DNA of 64,000 nt from Chitinophagales bacterium (GCA_013297745.1 JAAFIM010000008.1:22669-86668); one strand, 5' to 3'; shown: positions 16,929-25,359, counted from the stretch's first letter. Notes: generated from the sequence alone by a model not told the origin. Program-made: numbers and translations.

Positions 16929-17750
16929 ATGCAAACATTTAAAGGAAAAACGGTCTTTATCACGGGCGCATCTCGCGGTATCGGCAAGGCTATCGCACTT
17001 AGATTAGCCAAAGAGGGCGCGAATATAGTAGTAGCGTCCAAAACTACTGAAGCTCACCCCAAGCTCGAGGGAACTATCTATTCAGCAGCCGAAGAAATTC
17101 GCCAAGCGGGCGGACAAGCCCTGCCGTTGGAGGTTGATGTGCGCGAAGAAGCGATGGTGGAAGCGGCTGTAGCCAAAGCGGTGGAAACATTTGGCGGTAT
17201 TGATATTTTGGTGAATAATGCTTCCGCGATAAGCCTAACCAATACAGAAATGACCCCGATGAAACGCTATGATTTGATGCACGGGGTTAATGTGCGCGGT
17301 ACTTATCTCTGTTCCAAAGTTTGTTTGCCTTTCCTCAAAAAAGCTCAAAATCCGCATATTCTTAACTTATCCCCGCCGCTCAATATGGAAACGCGCTGGT
17401 TTGCTGGACACGTAGCTTACACGATGGCCAAATTTGGTATGTCTATGTGCGTGTTGGGTATGGCCGAAGAGTTTAGAGATTATGGGGTGGCTGTCAATGC
17501 ACTTTGGCCGCGCACTACTATAGCTACTGCTGCCGTCCAAAACCTATTGGGTGGGGATGAGATGGTAGAGCGTAGCCGCAAGCCTGAAATTATGGGCGAT
17601 GCTGCTTATTTTATCCTTCGCCGCGATAGCAAAATTGCTACGGGTAATTTCTACATTGATGACGAAGTGATGGCTTCTGAAGGCATAACCGACCTTAGCC
17701 ACTACGCTATCAACCCCAATTTGGAGTTGATGCCCGACTTTTTTGTTTAA
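16929..17750 (+). CDS. HSDL2-like short-chain dehydrogenase/reductase
   Basis: This is a classical SDR fold protein of 273 residues: TGASRGIGKAIA (NAD(P)-binding TGxxxGIG), LVNNASAI and the active-site YTMAK. The pattern LNLSPPLNM and the late GNFYIDDEVM resemble the HSDL2-like subgroup, with the catalytic Ser in LNLSPP. It is expected to reduce or oxidise a hydroxyl/keto group with NAD(P)(H). In animals HSDL2 is linked to fatty-acid metabolism, but the bacterial substrate is unknown. No SCP2 domain follows. The next gene, a lipoprotein, begins 22 bases after the stop and may be co-transcribed. Confidence 0.85.
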   Translation: MQTFKGKTVFITGASRGIGKAIALRLAKEGANIVVASKTTEAHPKLEGTIYSAAEEIRQAGGQALPLEVDVREEAMVEAAVAKAVETFGGIDILVNNASAISLTNTEMTPMKRYDLMHGVNVRGTYLCSKVCLPFLKKAQNPHILNLSPPLNMETRWFAGHVAYTMAKFGMSMCVLGMAEEFRDYGVAVNALWPRTTIATAAVQNLLGGDEMVERSRKPEIMGDAAYFILRRDSKIATGNFYIDDEVMASEGITDLSHYAINPNLELMPDFFV

Positions 17751-17772
17751 ATTTTTTAATATAAACTATACA

Positions 17773-18255
17773 ATGAAAAAACTACTCTCTATTTTGGGCT
17801 TGTCGGTTTTATTTTTTGCTTGTCAAAATGACAATGGAACTCAAACCAATCCAGAGATTAATACTTCTATCACTTCGCCAGCCGTTGTAACTGAAACAGA
17901 CTATCAGGTCGTGATTCCTATCAGGGATTTACCGCATATCAACATCGAAGACCTGCGAGCGGATGAAAAGGAACCACACAAAGAATTTTTAAATAGGATA
18001 GCAAATAATTTTATGGCTATAGAAAAGGATTTGAAAGCCAAAGGTTATCAAGTTACAGACTACTGCTTTTCACGCGATAGTGTCAAAATTGTGGATAAAA
18101 ACAGCAAATTGGTAAAATATGTTAGCGTTGAACCCCAAATGAAAGATGAATGTTGTGGAATAGTTGTCGCCAAAACGGGCAAGGAACCACTATATATTTA
18201 TCTCAGACCTGAAACGTCCCAAATGGTGGAAGAGTTAGAAAATTATTTCAAATAA
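17773..18255 (+). CDS. Hypothetical lipoprotein, first of a tandem pair
   Basis: The signal MKKLLSILGLSVLFFACQ ends in a lipobox with Cys18. The body (160 aa total) has DSVKIVDKNSKLVKYVSV and DECCGIVVAKTGKEPLYI; the CC pair is conserved in the twin gene that follows. The N-terminal and C-terminal thirds are almost identical to the twin at protein and DNA level, while the middle differs, indicating recent duplication. The ATG at 17773 replaces an upstream TTG at 17743 inside the SDR gene. Family not recognised. Confidence 0.75.
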   Translation: MKKLLSILGLSVLFFACQNDNGTQTNPEINTSITSPAVVTETDYQVVIPIRDLPHINIEDLRADEKEPHKEFLNRIANNFMAIEKDLKAKGYQVTDYCFSRDSVKIVDKNSKLVKYVSVEPQMKDECCGIVVAKTGKEPLYIYLRPETSQMVEELENYFK

Positions 18256-18311
18256 TTTTTTCAAATTCTCTATCCCCAATAATCTCAAAAAATTTTAATA
18301 ACAACTATACA

Positions 18312-18779
18312 ATGAAAAAACTACTCTCTATTTTAGGTTTGTCGGTTTTATTTTTTGCTTGCAAAAACAACACTGGAACTCAAACCAATCCAGAGGCTAA
18401 TACCTCTACCACTTCGCCAGCTGTAGTGGCTGAAGCTGAGTACAAAGTGATTGTTCCTATCAATGATTTGCAACCTGCCAAAGGCACATCGGCTGATGAT
18501 ATGGGCGAAATCGCTTCAGATGTGGGAACTTATCTTATGGCTGCTGAAGATGGGTTAAAAGCTAAAGGTTATCAAGTTACAGAGTTTGGTTTTGTGCGCG
18601 ACAGTGTTAAAATAGTGGATAAAACCAACAAATTGGTAAAATATGTTAGCGTCAAAGCCCAAATGAAAGATGAATGTTGTGGAATAGTTGTCGCCAAAAC
18701 GGGTAAAGAACCTTTATTTATCCCTCTCAATGCTGAAACTGATAAAATGATAACAGCAGCTGAAGCTTATTTTAAATAA
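18312..18779 (+). CDS. Hypothetical lipoprotein, second of a tandem pair
   Basis: This 155-residue lipoprotein repeats the twin upstream: MKKLLSILGLSVLFFACK, DSVKIVDKTNKLVKYVSV, then DECCGIVVAKTGKEPLFI. The middle third is different and shorter (PAKGTSADDMGEIASDVG). The upstream 20 bases are also duplicated (ACTATACAATG), so the copied unit includes the translation start region. The gene probably lies in a unit with the SDR and hpd genes, since gaps are 56 and 30 bases. Function unknown; located on the outer face of a membrane. Confidence 0.75.
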   Translation: MKKLLSILGLSVLFFACKNNTGTQTNPEANTSTTSPAVVAEAEYKVIVPINDLQPAKGTSADDMGEIASDVGTYLMAAEDGLKAKGYQVTEFGFVRDSVKIVDKTNKLVKYVSVKAQMKDECCGIVVAKTGKEPLFIPLNAETDKMITAAEAYFK

Positions 18780-18809
18780 TTATCTTTTTTATAAAAAATT
18801 TCTATCCAA

Positions 18810-19934
18810 ATGCTCACAGAAACTAGCGCAAAAGTATCCCAGCAACAAGACTTTATGCCTTTGTTGGGTACAGACCATATAGAATTTTATGTAGGCAATG
18901 CCAAACAGTCCGCTGTTTATTACCAAGCTGCTTTGGGGTTTGAGTTGGTGGCTTACAAAGGGCCAGAAACAGGCTGCCGTTCGCACGTGTCTTATGTTTT
19001 GCAACAGGGCAAGGTTCGTTTTGTGCTAACTTCTTCCCTAACTCCCAATGATGCGATAAGCGCACACGTGCAAAAACATGGCGATGGGGTTAAAGTCCTA
19101 GCTTTGTGGGTGGATGACGCTGCCCAATGTTATAAAAATGCTATTGAACGCGGCGCGGTTTCTGCACAAGAACCAACCACTTTGTCGGACGAAAATGGTT
19201 CTGTAGTGTTGGCTTCTATCCGCACTTATGGGGATACAATCCATACTTTTGTTGAGCGCAAAAATTACACGGGGGCATTTTTACCCCAATTTCAACCCAA
19301 AAAGAGCCTTCGCGCGTTGGAAAGTGTTGGTTTTGAATACGTTGACCATTGCGTAGGGAATGTAGAGTTGGGCAAAATGAACGAATGGGTAGAATTTTAC
19401 CAAAAAGTGATGGGTTTCAACCTGTTGATAACTTTCGACGACAAAGATATTAGCACCGAATACACGGCTTTGATGAGCAAAGTGGTGAGCAACGGCAACG
19501 GTTATGTTAAATTTCCTATCAATGAGCCAGCTTTAGGTAAGAAAAAATCCCAAATTGAAGAATACATAGATTTCTACCAGGGCGCGGGTGTTCAGCACAT
19601 CGCTATTGCCACCAAAAATATCATTCACACTGTAGAGGCTTTGCGCCAAAATGGGGTAGAGTTTTTATACGTGCCTGAAGTTTATTATGAGGACGTTATG
19701 GATAGAGTGGGGCATATCGCCGAAAATTTGGATGAACTCAAACGCTTGAATATCCTTATAGATAGAGACGAAGATGGTTATTTGTTGCAGATTTTTACCA
19801 AACCTGTACAAGACCGCCCTACTGTGTTTTTTGAAATTATCCAACGTGCAGGCGCGCGCTCTTTCGGCAAAGGCAATTTCAAAGCCTTGTTTGAAGCCAT
19901 AGAACGCGAACAAGAATTGCGCGGCACATTATAA
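18810..19934 (+). CDS. hpd: 4-hydroxyphenylpyruvate dioxygenase
   Basis: The enzyme converts 4-hydroxyphenylpyruvate to homogentisate in tyrosine breakdown, using Fe(II). The 374-residue protein has the two-domain vicinal oxygen chelate layout. The metal ligands are visible as His180 (YVDHCVGN), His263 (VQHIAIAT) and Glu342 (FFEIIQR). The typical end GKGNFKALFEAIEREQ is present. No homogentisate dioxygenase or fumarylacetoacetase gene is adjacent, so the rest of the pathway is encoded elsewhere, or the product feeds another use such as pigment. A terminator follows the gene. Confidence 0.95.
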   Translation: MLTETSAKVSQQQDFMPLLGTDHIEFYVGNAKQSAVYYQAALGFELVAYKGPETGCRSHVSYVLQQGKVRFVLTSSLTPNDAISAHVQKHGDGVKVLALWVDDAAQCYKNAIERGAVSAQEPTTLSDENGSVVLASIRTYGDTIHTFVERKNYTGAFLPQFQPKKSLRALESVGFEYVDHCVGNVELGKMNEWVEFYQKVMGFNLLITFDDKDISTEYTALMSKVVSNGNGYVKFPINEPALGKKKSQIEEYIDFYQGAGVQHIAIATKNIIHTVEALRQNGVEFLYVPEVYYEDVMDRVGHIAENLDELKRLNILIDRDEDGYLLQIFTKPVQDRPTVFFEIIQRAGARSFGKGNFKALFEAIEREQELRGTL

Positions 19935-19952
19935 TTTTTTCCCTTTTTTGAT

Positions 19953-19987
19953 AAAATGCCTGTTTTGTACGAAGCAGGCATTTTTTT
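19953..19987 (+). terminator. Intrinsic terminator after hpd
   Basis: AAAATGCCTG and CAGGCATTTT form a 10-base stem with a 12-base loop, followed by a T-run. Confidence 0.85.
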
Positions 19988-19993
19988 GTAAAA

Positions 19994-20027
19994 TAAAAAA
20001 ACGGCTGATTGCTCCCGCAATCAACCG
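19994..20027 (-). terminator. Terminator for the glucosaminidase-fold gene (minus strand)
   Basis: On the minus strand CGGTTGATTG and CAATCAGCCG form a 10-base stem with one wobble pair and a 6-base loop, followed by a T-run. It is back to back with the hpd terminator. Confidence 0.7.
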
Positions 20028-20068
20028 CCCACTGAAAACACTCAACTTGACTTTATATTTTATTATAG

Positions 20069-20923
20069 TTATTTATCGTATCGTTTTAATTCGTATTCGT
20101 TAATAATCGCAGTTAGCAACTCGGCAGAAAATGCCGCTTTTTCATAACCCAACCTTTCCAACCCAAGTAGCCATAATTCGCTATTTTTGCCCGCAGTTTC
20201 GCGCAAATCGCCATAATTTGTGATTAAAAACTCGCTGTGTGCTCTAAAACTCGCCCAAGCGGTTTCAAATTTAGCCACACATTCATTTTGATAATCTACA
20301 GTTTCAGTTGTTTTTAATTCCTGACAATTTAAATGGAAAAAATTATTTTGATTTTTCGCTAATTCACTAGTGCCAAAACCGCTGTACAAAATTGCCATAG
20401 ACAAACAAACGGAGGCGGGAATGCCGAATTTCTCCTGTTCGCTTTTCGCCACTTTGCCAAAACGGTGCAAAAAACGTCGCTTTTCCTCTGTGGAAATTTC
20501 CGCCAAACGGTTCAAAATAAGCTGCAATTCAGCATTTTCTTCGCTATAGCTCACCAATTGAGGGCTTGGATTATCTGCTGAATTGGTAAAAAATCCAGCT
20601 TGCGCTACTGGCTGATTATCAACGGTTTGTATTAAGTTGGGATAAGTGCTAAATTCGACTTTTGAGATGATAATTCCCAAAAAAACAAAGGTGGCTAATT
20701 TCCCATAATGGCGACGACCCAACTGCAAAAGTTCGGTGGGGTGAGCGCGCCTTTTGAGCTGCCTCCAGCTGCAAGCGTGCCAAAAATCTTGCAAAATTTG
20801 GCTTTTACTTTTAGCTTTTGTTGGGCGGCGGGCTTTTGTTAAAGCTTTGTGCGGATTGCTTTTTTGGGGTTGAAGTTGGGGCATATCTGCCTCATTGATT
20901 TCTACAAAATTTTGTTCGCTCAT
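20069..20923 (-). CDS. Glucosaminidase-fold membrane protein, catalytic Glu replaced
   Basis: The protein has a basic cytoplasmic N-terminus (residues 1-73), one membrane helix (about 75-90) and an outer domain that matches the FlgJ/LytG-like glucosaminidase pattern: EKFGIPASVCLSMAIL, then GTSELAKNQNNFFHLNC. In active members the helix reads ILESGWG, with Glu as the general acid. Here it reads ILYSGFG, so Tyr180 takes the place of the Glu. The rest of the fold is intact and the gene has a strong promoter, so it may be a structural or regulatory relative rather than a decayed gene. A possible operator lies in its promoter. Confidence 0.72.
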   Translation of the reverse strand: MSEQNFVEINEADMPQLQPQKSNPHKALTKARRPTKAKSKSQILQDFWHACSWRQLKRRAHPTELLQLGRRHYGKLATFVFLGIIISKVEFSTYPNLIQTVDNQPVAQAGFFTNSADNPSPQLVSYSEENAELQLILNRLAEISTEEKRRFLHRFGKVAKSEQEKFGIPASVCLSMAILYSGFGTSELAKNQNNFFHLNCQELKTTETVDYQNECVAKFETAWASFRAHSEFLITNYGDLRETAGKNSELWLLGLERLGYEKAAFSAELLTAIINEYELKRYDK

Positions 20924-20953
20924 ATTGGTGGTTAGTTTTTAGCTATTTATTGA

Positions 20954-21008
20954 AACAAAATGTTTTAATTTGATACTGCAAAGATACAACAAAATGTTTT
21001 AACTGCAA
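20954..21008 (-). promoter_or_regulatory. Promoter with paired operator-like repeats for the glucosaminidase-fold gene
   Basis: On the minus strand TATCTTTG (20979-20986) is preceded by TTG (21006-21008) with 19 bases between, a full match to the Bacteroidota promoter. The 15-base sequence AACAAAATGTTTTAA occurs twice as a direct repeat, at 20954-20968 and 20988-21002. One copy fills the spacer between the boxes and the other lies just downstream of the -7 box, as expected for a repressor site. Confidence 0.65.
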
Positions 21009-21072
21009 AACTTTTTTCAAAAAAAACGATATTTTTTACAACTTTTTGTTTTATTTTTTTTGTTATACAAAT

Positions 21073-21816
21073 ATGCAATTTTTCTATAGTGCTGATATTC
21101 AATCAAATACGATTTTTTTAGATGAGGAAGAATCTGCGCATTGTTCGCGGACTTTGCGCAAAAAATTGGGCGACTTGATAGAGGTTATGGACGGGCGCGG
21201 CGGTTGGTATAAAGCCCAGATTATTTCTATTCATAAAAATAGCGTTCAGGCGCAAATTGTGCAGACTTTGCCCGCGCCAGCAGCTCGCCAAGCAAAACTG
21301 CATTTGGCTATAGCTCCCACCAAAAATATAGATAGGATAGAATTTTTGTTGGAAAAAGGGGTAGAAATTGGCTTAGAAACCTTTTCGCTGTTGCTTTGCG
21401 AACATTCGGAGCGCAAAAATGTGCGAGTGGATAGATTGGAAAAAATCGCTTTGGCGGCTTGTAAGCAGTCGTTTAAATCGTTTTTGCCCATTATGAACAA
21501 TTTGCAAAATTTTGAAAAATTTATAACTCAATATGCTGATAATCAAGCGAATAAGTATATAGCTTATTGTGGCGAGGCGGAAAAAAATTATCTGCCTTTG
21601 TTGTTAGAAACGCAAAAAGTTTCCCCGCAAAGCGAAGAAACTTTAATTTTGATTGGCCCTGAGGGCGATTTTAGCCCCAAAGAGGTAGAACTTGCGCAAA
21701 AATCTGGTTTTCAACCGATTAGTTTGGGCGAAAGTAGATTGCGGACAGAAACTGCGGGCTTGGCTGCCGTGCTGATGTTTGGGGTAGATTACGAGCGAAA
21801 ATTTGTACAAAAATAA
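21073..21816 (+). CDS. rsmE: 16S rRNA (uracil-1498-N3)-methyltransferase
   Basis: The SPOUT-class enzyme methylates U1498 of 16S rRNA in the decoding region. The 248-residue protein starts MQFFYSADIQ with an N-terminal PUA-like domain (HCSRTLRKKLGDLIEVMDG). The catalytic part has LHLAIAPTKNIDRIEFLLEKG, VEIGL, then the knot region IGPEGDFSPKEVELA and LGESRLRTETAGLAAV. The ATG at 21073 is used; the longer frame begins 27 bases upstream with a poor N-terminus. The gene is divergent from the glucosaminidase-fold gene. Confidence 0.93.
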   Translation: MQFFYSADIQSNTIFLDEEESAHCSRTLRKKLGDLIEVMDGRGGWYKAQIISIHKNSVQAQIVQTLPAPAARQAKLHLAIAPTKNIDRIEFLLEKGVEIGLETFSLLLCEHSERKNVRVDRLEKIALAACKQSFKSFLPIMNNLQNFEKFITQYADNQANKYIAYCGEAEKNYLPLLLETQKVSPQSEETLILIGPEGDFSPKEVELAQKSGFQPISLGESRLRTETAGLAAVLMFGVDYERKFVQK

Positions 21817-21838
21817 TCCCCAACCGCTCAAAAACTGC

Positions 21839-22468
21839 TTATTTTCTACCAAAATCGGCTGGGTTTTCTCCCCACGATTGAGTTTCCCATTTTAGGATAG
21901 GATTTTCATATTTATTTTCTTTAAGCCATTTTTCTGCGCGCTCGATAAGTTCAAATAAAATTTTGTTATCTCCGCTTTTTTCCAAATTAGTTTTGGCTTT
22001 TTTGTTTTTAACCCAACTTATAGCGGTTTGACTATCGGAATAAATAGGGATTAAACTGCCTTGTTTTTGCAAAAAAGCCAATCCGTGCACCAAAGCCAAA
22101 AATTCCATCACGTTATTTGTGCCATTTTTGAACACGCCTTGGTGAAAAATCCGCTGGTTGGTTTCCAAATAAACCCCCTGATATTCGCTGTCGCCCGTTT
22201 TTCCGTTGCAAGCGCCATCCACGACGATACTATTTTTTATAAAATTGCTATTTTGCACAATTTTATCCTGTTTTTCTGTGCTTTTGGGGAATATAAACTG
22301 TTTATAACCTTTGGCTAAAGCAATTTCTGCCTCTTGGCGCGTTTCAAAACTCTTATATTTTGCCTGTTTTTGTCCTTCTACTTGGGCTTTGCAGTCGTTC
22401 CAATTGTCAAAAATCCCTTTTTGCAAACCTTCCCAAACCACATAAAATTTAGGTTTTTGTTTTGACAT
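21839..22468 (-). CDS. RNase HI with N-terminal viroplasmin-like domain
   Basis: Residues 6-58 form the hybrid-binding viroplasmin/RNase H1 N-terminal domain (KFYVVWEGLQKGIFDNWNDC through KGYKQF). The RNase H domain follows, with catalytic acids Asp84 (VVDGACNG), Glu122 (NVMEFLAL), Asp145 (IYSDSQ) and Asp205 (NPADFGRK). It cleaves RNA in RNA-DNA hybrids in the cytoplasm. The length of 209 residues is normal. It lies 6 bases downstream of the FAD oxidoreductase gene and is likely co-transcribed with it. Confidence 0.92.
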   Translation of the reverse strand: MSKQKPKFYVVWEGLQKGIFDNWNDCKAQVEGQKQAKYKSFETRQEAEIALAKGYKQFIFPKSTEKQDKIVQNSNFIKNSIVVDGACNGKTGDSEYQGVYLETNQRIFHQGVFKNGTNNVMEFLALVHGLAFLQKQGSLIPIYSDSQTAISWVKNKKAKTNLEKSGDNKILFELIERAEKWLKENKYENPILKWETQSWGENPADFGRK

Positions 22469-22474
22469 AATGCG

Positions 22475-23530
22475 CTAATTTTGTTTTTTATAAATTCGTT
22501 GAATATCTATATCTTTCGCCAAAATGGTTTTGCCTAATAAATAATCTGCCATCATTTGGGCAAAATATGGGGCTAAATAACTACCTTTTGCGCCCAAACC
22601 GTTGAAAATATAGGCTTGTTTTATACTTTTATGCTGTCCCAAATAGGGTTTTCGGTCGCGAACAGTAGGCCGCACGCCAGCCAAATAACTAAATATCTCA
22701 TATTCGCCCTTATAAATTTGCTCAAATTCTGCTTTAAGCGAATAATAAGCCTTTTCTGTGGGCAAAATATGCTGATAATCTCTATCGTAAGAACTACCAA
22801 TCCAGTATAAATTATCCTCCAAAGGCACTACCAATAAGCCTTTGTGTTTGATAAGATACGCCGAAAAATCATAATTCGCTAATTTAGCGATTATAATCTC
22901 CCCTTTGGCAAAATTATAGTGTAAATCGTTAAAAAATGGATTTTCGGTGGCTTGATAACCCTCACAAAAAATAATTTTATCGGTAATTATCTGTTTATAA
23001 TATACTTTTTCGCTGATAATTAGTTGCTTAAAATCTAATTTTTCTTCTAAATAAACCCCTTTAGAGAGTATATTTTTAAAATAATTAAGCACTTTAACCA
23101 AATTTATTTTCCCTGTATGGGCTAAAATAACATTGTCTAAAACCTCGTTATAAGTATTAGCTAATAAATGATTATCTAATTTTTTATCGGTGTTGATAAA
23201 ATAGTTAATATGTTCGTTAGCGGATAAAATTTGCCAATCATTGACCTGTTTTATATTCTCTAATAACCAAACTAAAGGCAAATTTTGGTAAAAATCGGGG
23301 CTTAATTGTTGATAAAAGGAAATAGATTGGCGTATGGTTTCGTCCGCTAACCAAGTTTTTACAAAATTTCGTCCTGTGATAGGGTTTATAATCCCAGCCG
23401 CCGCTACAGAAGAGGAAAAAGCGTGGTTATTGTCTATTATTGCCACTTTTTGCCCATTTTGGGTTAAAAAATAAGCTAACAAACTACCCGCTATGCCCTG
23501 ACCTACGATTAAAAAATCTACTTTTTCCAT
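22475..23530 (-). CDS. DAO-family FAD-dependent oxidoreductase
   Basis: The protein starts directly with the Rossmann motif VGQGIAGSLLAYFL and the acidic end AIIDN, so the start is fixed. The motif AAGIINPITGRNF and the C-terminal YLAGVRPTVRDRKPYLG plus FNGLGAKGSYLAPYFA are typical of glycine/D-amino-acid-oxidase-like proteins close to the MnmC C-terminal domain. It should oxidise a secondary amine with FAD; whether the substrate is a free amine or a tRNA base is not clear. Only 9 bases separate its ATG from that of the divergent secreted protein gene, so the two transcripts must overlap or be nearly leaderless. Confidence 0.82.
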   Translation of the reverse strand: MEKVDFLIVGQGIAGSLLAYFLTQNGQKVAIIDNNHAFSSSVAAAGIINPITGRNFVKTWLADETIRQSISFYQQLSPDFYQNLPLVWLLENIKQVNDWQILSANEHINYFINTDKKLDNHLLANTYNEVLDNVILAHTGKINLVKVLNYFKNILSKGVYLEEKLDFKQLIISEKVYYKQIITDKIIFCEGYQATENPFFNDLHYNFAKGEIIIAKLANYDFSAYLIKHKGLLVVPLEDNLYWIGSSYDRDYQHILPTEKAYYSLKAEFEQIYKGEYEIFSYLAGVRPTVRDRKPYLGQHKSIKQAYIFNGLGAKGSYLAPYFAQMMADYLLGKTILAKDIDIQRIYKKQN

Positions 23531-23539
23531 TTTAAATTT

Positions 23540-24148
23540 ATGTATAAATTTTTATTTATTATAGTTGTAATTTTTATAAATTATAATCAATCCACAGCAC
23601 AAACATTAGCTGCTAATATAGATAGTTTTTATGTGATAAAAGGTGATTTTAACGGAGATAATAAATTGGTTTGGCTGTGTTCTAATCAATTTAATTTAGC
23701 TAATTTTATCATAGAAAAGAGCGTAAATAATGGCACAACTTGGGATAAAATGGGCGAAATGCCGCCTTCTGTGGTTGATTTTATAAATAATAAACAAGCC
23801 ACTTATAATTTTTTGGACAGATTTGCTAATCGCTCTTTATCAGCTATTTATAGATTGAAAACGGTAGAAAAACCTAACTATGTGGTGGATTATTTTCCTT
23901 TGATATGGAATAAAAGTAATTTTATTTATGCTACTTATCAGCAGCAGCGCCAACAGTTGCAAATTAGCCACACTTTCGCTTTAAATAAGGTCGTCAATTT
24001 AAAAATTTATAATATACAAAATCAGCTCGTATTTGCGAACGATTTAATTTTAACCAAAAATAATATAATTATAAATATAGCTTTGGAGGAGGGTTTTTAT
24101 CTAATTCGCTACGATAATTTATATCAAAAATTGGCAGTTTTATACTAA
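23540..24148 (+). CDS. Secreted protein with a T9SS sorting-domain-like C-terminus
   Basis: An N-terminal signal peptide (MYKFLFIIVVIFINYNQSTA) precedes a beta-rich domain of about 110 residues (LVWLCSNQFNLANFIIEKS, YRLKTVEKPNYVVDYFPLIW). The last 55 residues (KVVNLKIYNIQNQLVFANDL to EEGFYLIRYDNLYQKLAVLY) follow the pattern of a type A sorting domain of the type IX secretion system, though the usual FPNP opening is absent. Function unknown; a cell-surface or secreted role is inferred. A terminator follows. The start is 9 bases from that of the divergent FAD oxidoreductase gene. Confidence 0.72.
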   Translation: MYKFLFIIVVIFINYNQSTAQTLAANIDSFYVIKGDFNGDNKLVWLCSNQFNLANFIIEKSVNNGTTWDKMGEMPPSVVDFINNKQATYNFLDRFANRSLSAIYRLKTVEKPNYVVDYFPLIWNKSNFIYATYQQQRQQLQISHTFALNKVVNLKIYNIQNQLVFANDLILTKNNIIINIALEEGFYLIRYDNLYQKLAVLY

Positions 24149-24153
24149 AAAAT

Positions 24154-24187
24154 AAAAGCCCACACTGTATAAGTTGTGTAGGCTTTT
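24154..24187. terminator. Bidirectional terminator
   Basis: AAAAGCCCACAC and GTGTAGGCTTTT form a 12-base stem with one mismatch, between two convergent genes. Confidence 0.75.
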
Positions 24188-24199
24188 AAGCTAAAAAAA

Positions 24200-25171
24200 T
24201 TATTTAGATTTTCTTTTCCCGTCGCGCATATTATAGGTTGTTTCGCCTACTTCTATGGCTTTGAGAGTGTTTTGAGAACTGCGATGCAAAATTATATTTT
24301 GGCTGACTTCACCCGAACCAGCCATAACTTCTAAAACGATATTTTTTGGGGCGGTTTTATTGGCTGGGTTGGAAACCTCTTTCATTTTCTTGACTTGATA
24401 TTCAGTTTTGACCTCTGCGCCGTCTGCGTTGGCTTTGTAGAAAAGGATAAACTGCACCAATTTTTCTTTTTTATTTTTAATCTCTGTGCGCTCTTCAAAG
24501 GCTATTTTTATCCTATCAGAGGGAAAAACGCGGGTAAATTCTTGGCATTCTTCAATGCGGGTGAGTTTGGAAAATGGATAAATCAACTGTTTTCTACTCC
24601 ACAAATCGCTGGGTACAGCCATTTCTATATCTTGAGTATGGGTAAAAAACTTGCCGTCGCGCAAATCAATGTCTTGAGGCACAGCTGCTATAAAATACAT
24701 ACGTTCAGGCTCGGAAATAGTAGGGCGAAAGCCTAACCGTTCAATTTGTCCTTTGCCATTTTTGTATAATTTTAAATAACCTTGTATATCGGGATTGCGC
24801 ATATCCATTAAGGTTAGTTCGTAGCCAAAATCGGTAGCATCAGTGCGGGGAATAGAGAGTTTATAATTTTTGACATCATTTTCGCTCACAATACCTGTGG
24901 TAGAAAATTTGACATTTTCTGAAGCTATAAGTCCATTGGGGGTAATTCTAAATCCAACTAAACCTAATTTTACTGTGGAGCTCATGGGTGAATTAGCCAA
25001 TTTTCCCTCGTTGGGAAAAAAGGACATACCCAAAAATTGTTCGGCTTCAGAAAAAACCCTATCACTAATATAAGAGTATTCTTTGGGAGAAGTTGGGCTA
25101 TTGGCAGAAGAGGGTTGGGCAAACACCAAGGCTGGCAAGGATAAAGCACAGGAAAGCAGAAAACGCAGCAT
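24200..25171 (-). CDS. Secreted hypothetical protein, 323 aa
   Basis: A clear signal peptide (MLRFLLSCALSLPALVFAQ) is followed by a beta-rich protein with a Ser/Pro-rich start. I do not recognise a family. Visible stretches include LGLVGFRITPNGLIAS, GYLKLYKNGKGQIERLGFRP and a late Lys-rich strand region ERTEIKNKKEKLVQFILFYK. There are no cysteines after the signal and no T9SS tail. It is probably periplasmic or exposed on the surface. A -7 element (TAACTTTG) lies 107 bases upstream on the minus strand. Confidence 0.7.
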   Translation of the reverse strand: MLRFLLSCALSLPALVFAQPSSANSPTSPKEYSYISDRVFSEAEQFLGMSFFPNEGKLANSPMSSTVKLGLVGFRITPNGLIASENVKFSTTGIVSENDVKNYKLSIPRTDATDFGYELTLMDMRNPDIQGYLKLYKNGKGQIERLGFRPTISEPERMYFIAAVPQDIDLRDGKFFTHTQDIEMAVPSDLWSRKQLIYPFSKLTRIEECQEFTRVFPSDRIKIAFEERTEIKNKKEKLVQFILFYKANADGAEVKTEYQVKKMKEVSNPANKTAPKNIVLEVMAGSGEVSQNIILHRSSQNTLKAIEVGETTYNMRDGKRKSK

Positions 25172-25278
25172 ATCTTTTGAGTTATTTTAGTTTTAAAAAA
25201 GAAAGATTTTTGTATTCTTTTGTAGTAAATTTGGTGCCAATAGATTATTTATTATTCCTTTAAACGTATATTTTAGCG

Positions 25279-25286
25279 CAAAGTTA
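25279..25286 (-). promoter_or_regulatory. -7 promoter element (TAACTTTG, minus strand)
   Basis: CAAAGTTA reads TAACTTTG on the minus strand, facing the secreted hypothetical gene. No TTG at the usual spacing was found. Confidence 0.4.
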
Positions 25287-25294
25287 GCTTTTTT

Positions 25295-25324
25295 TTGCAA
25301 AAAAATAAAATTTTTCTAAATTTG
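25295..25324 (+). promoter_or_regulatory. Full Bacteroidota promoter (TTG-N19-TAAATTTG) for the patatin gene
   Basis: TTG at 25295-25297 and TAAATTTG at 25317-25324 are separated by 19 bases, a full match to the consensus. The ATG at 25360 is 35 bases downstream. Confidence 0.65.
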
Positions 25325-25359
25325 CAGTAATTTTTCTAAAATGTTTTGGATATAGCCTT

